A DNA stretch of 7,636 bases from positions 1-7,636 of the forward strand of contig CAMKHH010000049.1 of assembly GCA_946412445.1 (NCBI GenBank), in the 5' to 3' direction. This DNA is from an uncultured Eubacterium sp. (GTDB taxonomy: Bacteria; Bacillota; Clostridia; Lachnospirales; Lachnospiraceae). The notes beneath the pieces are model-generated. The model was not told the origin of the DNA, did not search any database, and worked only from the letters and a program-made list of their open reading frames with translations. Below, in pieces: positions 6,443 to 7,636 of the stretch (the first letter of the stretch is position 1; every line of letters begins with the position of its first letter). Position numbers and translations under genes: made by a program.

Positions 6443-7582
6443 CTAATTTTCATAATACGTAAAGCTCAGCAGGCACTGAACCACACGCTCCATCTCTTCC
6501 TCTGCCAGACTGTAAAACATCGGCAGGCGTACCAGGCGCTCACTTTCTTTCGTGGTATAGCGGTCTTCGCCTGAAAATCTTCCGAACGTAAGCCCTGCCG
6601 GTGAAGAATGAAGCGGAATATAGTGAAACACACACATAATCTCATGTTCCTTCATATATTGAATCAAGCTTGTCCTGATTCCTATATTCTTTACCTTTAT
6701 GTAATACATATGCGCATTGTGCACCGCACTTTCCGGAACATATGGCTGTTCGATGAGGCCCTTCTGCGCAAGAGGCTTCAGCATCTCGTCATAATAGCTG
6801 TAGACCTGCATCCTCTTTTCATCAATTTTTTCATGCTCCTCCAGCTGTGCATAGAGGTATGCGGCATTCATATCACTGGGCAGATAAGAGGAGCCATAAT
6901 TCATCCAGGTATACTTGTCAACCTGTCCCCGGAAAAACTTGCTTCTGTTCGTTCCCTTTTCCCTTAAAATTTCTGCAGGTTCCAGATAAACATCCTCCTG
7001 AAAGAGCAAAGCCCCTCCTTCTCCCATCGTATAATTCTTCGTTTCATGAAAGCTGAAGCATCCAAAATCTCCAATGGTTCCAAGTGCCTTTCCCTTATAG
7101 TAAGCATTGACTCCCTGAGCGGCATCTTCAATTACTTTCAGATGATACTTGTCTGCCAGTTCCATGATCTTGTCCATCTCACATGCAACTCCGGCATAAT
7201 GAACAGGCACAATTGCCTTTGTCTTATCTGTAATTGCAGCTTCTATTTTATCTTCATCTATATTCATCGTATCCGGGCGTATATCCACAAACACGATTTT
7301 AGCGCCCCGCAGGACAAAGGCATCCGCGGTAGACACAAACGTATAAGAAGGCATAATTACCTCATCTCCCGGACCGATTCCGGCAAGATATGCGGCCATC
7401 TCCAGCGCATGTGTACAAGAGGTGGTTAATAGTACATGCCTGGAATGAAAATGCTCCTCCATCCACGCCGAACATTTTTTTGTGAACATTCCATCACCGC
7501 AAAGCTTCTTGTTATCCACAGCCTCTTTGATATAATCCAGTTCTTTCCCCACGAAGGGCGGTCTGTTAAAATCTACCAACAT
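6443..7582 (-). CDS. wecE: dTDP-4-amino-4,6-dideoxygalactose transaminase (WecE/RffA type)
   Basis: PLP-dependent sugar aminotransferase of the DegT/DnrJ/EryC1 superfamily. The WecE reaction moves an amino group from glutamate to dTDP-4-keto-6-deoxyglucose, giving dTDP-Fuc4N in the cytosol. The 379 residues match WecE length and resemble it throughout: FNRPPFVGKEL near the N-terminus, TTSCTHALEMAA (53-64, cofactor phosphate region), MPSYTFVSTADAFVLRG (77-93), PVHYAGVACEMD (126-137), IEDAAQG (151-157, with Asp153 at the pyridine nitrogen) and SFHETKNYTMGEGG (177-190), where Lys182 is the Schiff-base lysine. FHYIPLHSSPAG (319-330) is also WecE-like. The start at 7582 has AAGGAAG about 6 bases upstream and directly abuts the TAA of a probable upstream gene. 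The classic role is enterobacterial common antigen, but that pathway is not otherwise visible here, so the product more likely feeds a wall or exopolysaccharide. A related 4-aminotransferase with a different keto-sugar substrate is the main alternative. Confidence 0.93.
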   Translation of the reverse strand: MLVDFNRPPFVGKELDYIKEAVDNKKLCGDGMFTKKCSAWMEEHFHSRHVLLTTSCTHALEMAAYLAGIGPGDEVIMPSYTFVSTADAFVLRGAKIVFVDIRPDTMNIDEDKIEAAITDKTKAIVPVHYAGVACEMDKIMELADKYHLKVIEDAAQGVNAYYKGKALGTIGDFGCFSFHETKNYTMGEGGALLFQEDVYLEPAEILREKGTNRSKFFRGQVDKYTWMNYGSSYLPSDMNAAYLYAQLEEHEKIDEKRMQVYSYYDEMLKPLAQKGLIEQPYVPESAVHNAHMYYIKVKNIGIRTSLIQYMKEHEIMCVFHYIPLHSSPAGLTFGRFSGEDRYTTKESERLVRLPMFYSLAEEEMERVVQCLLSFTYYEN

Positions 7583-7636
7583 TTAATCTTCCTTTTTTTC
7601 TTCTGTAATATTTAAAGTCTCCCTTACCACGAATTG
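7583..7636 (-). CDS. Probable C-terminal end of an upstream gene, product unknown
   Basis: The 54 bases before the aminotransferase start are open in the frame that ends with TAA at 7585-7583, giving 17 residues with a charged tail (ITEEKKED). The stop directly abuts the ATG at 7582, and the aminotransferase ribosome site lies within these last codons. That matches the tight spacing of the rest of the cluster. A second frame is also open through this segment and into the aminotransferase gene, so the choice rests on spacing. The fragment is too short to assign a family. Confidence 0.5.
   Translation of the reverse strand, partial: QFVVRETLNITEEKKED

Noticed and set aside
6433..6453. Upstream ATG at 6453 as start of the tandem GT2 gene
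   Set aside because: It has no ribosome site and overlaps the preceding gene. The ATG at 6432 is properly spaced from GAGG, so the longer form is less likely though not excluded.
7046..7429. Plus-strand 127-residue open frame
   Set aside because: It is antisense to the conserved core of the WecE gene and shows Cys/His/Ile-rich composition typical of a complement-strand shadow.

Overview
The window is a stretch of a surface or cell-wall polysaccharide biosynthesis cluster. Every gene I can support lies on the minus strand and is read from high to low coordinates. Moderate GC, strong AGGAG-type ribosome sites, an LytR-CpsA-Psr (LCP) ligase and the style of the glycosyltransferases suggest a Clostridia-type Firmicute, most like Lachnospiraceae. 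That placement is inference from protein character, since no marker gene is present.

In transcription order: (1) at 7583-7636, the probable last 17 codons of an upstream gene; (2) at 6443-7582, a WecE/RffA-type PLP aminotransferase that makes dTDP-4-amino-4,6-dideoxygalactose (dTDP-Fuc4N); (3) at 4615-6432, a large glycosyltransferase with two GT2 domains; (4) at 3634-4602, a single-domain WbbL-like GT2; (5) a 130-base gap with a perfect AT-rich palindrome, a candidate internal promoter and a leader hairpin; (6) at 2097-3503, a polyprenyl-phosphate sugar-1-phosphate transferase; (7) at 877-2052, an LCP-family ligase; (8) at 1-880, a rhamnosyltransferase-like GT2 cut by the window edge. Apart from the 130-base gap, junctions are tight: ATGA overlap, 12 bases, 10 bases, 44 bases, and a stop abutting a start. 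This suggests one operon, or an operon with an internal start before gene 6.

How the genes fit together (inference from families): the phosphotransferase starts the repeat unit by placing a hexose-1-phosphate on undecaprenyl phosphate. Up to four GT2 domains extend it, with Fuc4N from the WecE product as one likely sugar. The LCP enzyme then attaches the finished glycopolymer to peptidoglycan. No flippase, polymerase, ABC exporter, N-acetyltransferase or dTDP-sugar supply gene (RmlA/RmlB) is visible here; those would lie elsewhere. I see no RNA genes, CRISPR arrays, insertion sequences or phage genes, and no gene-free stretch above 130 bases. The system type is familiar. The points worth a second look are the WecE/LCP combination and the regulatory-looking gap.
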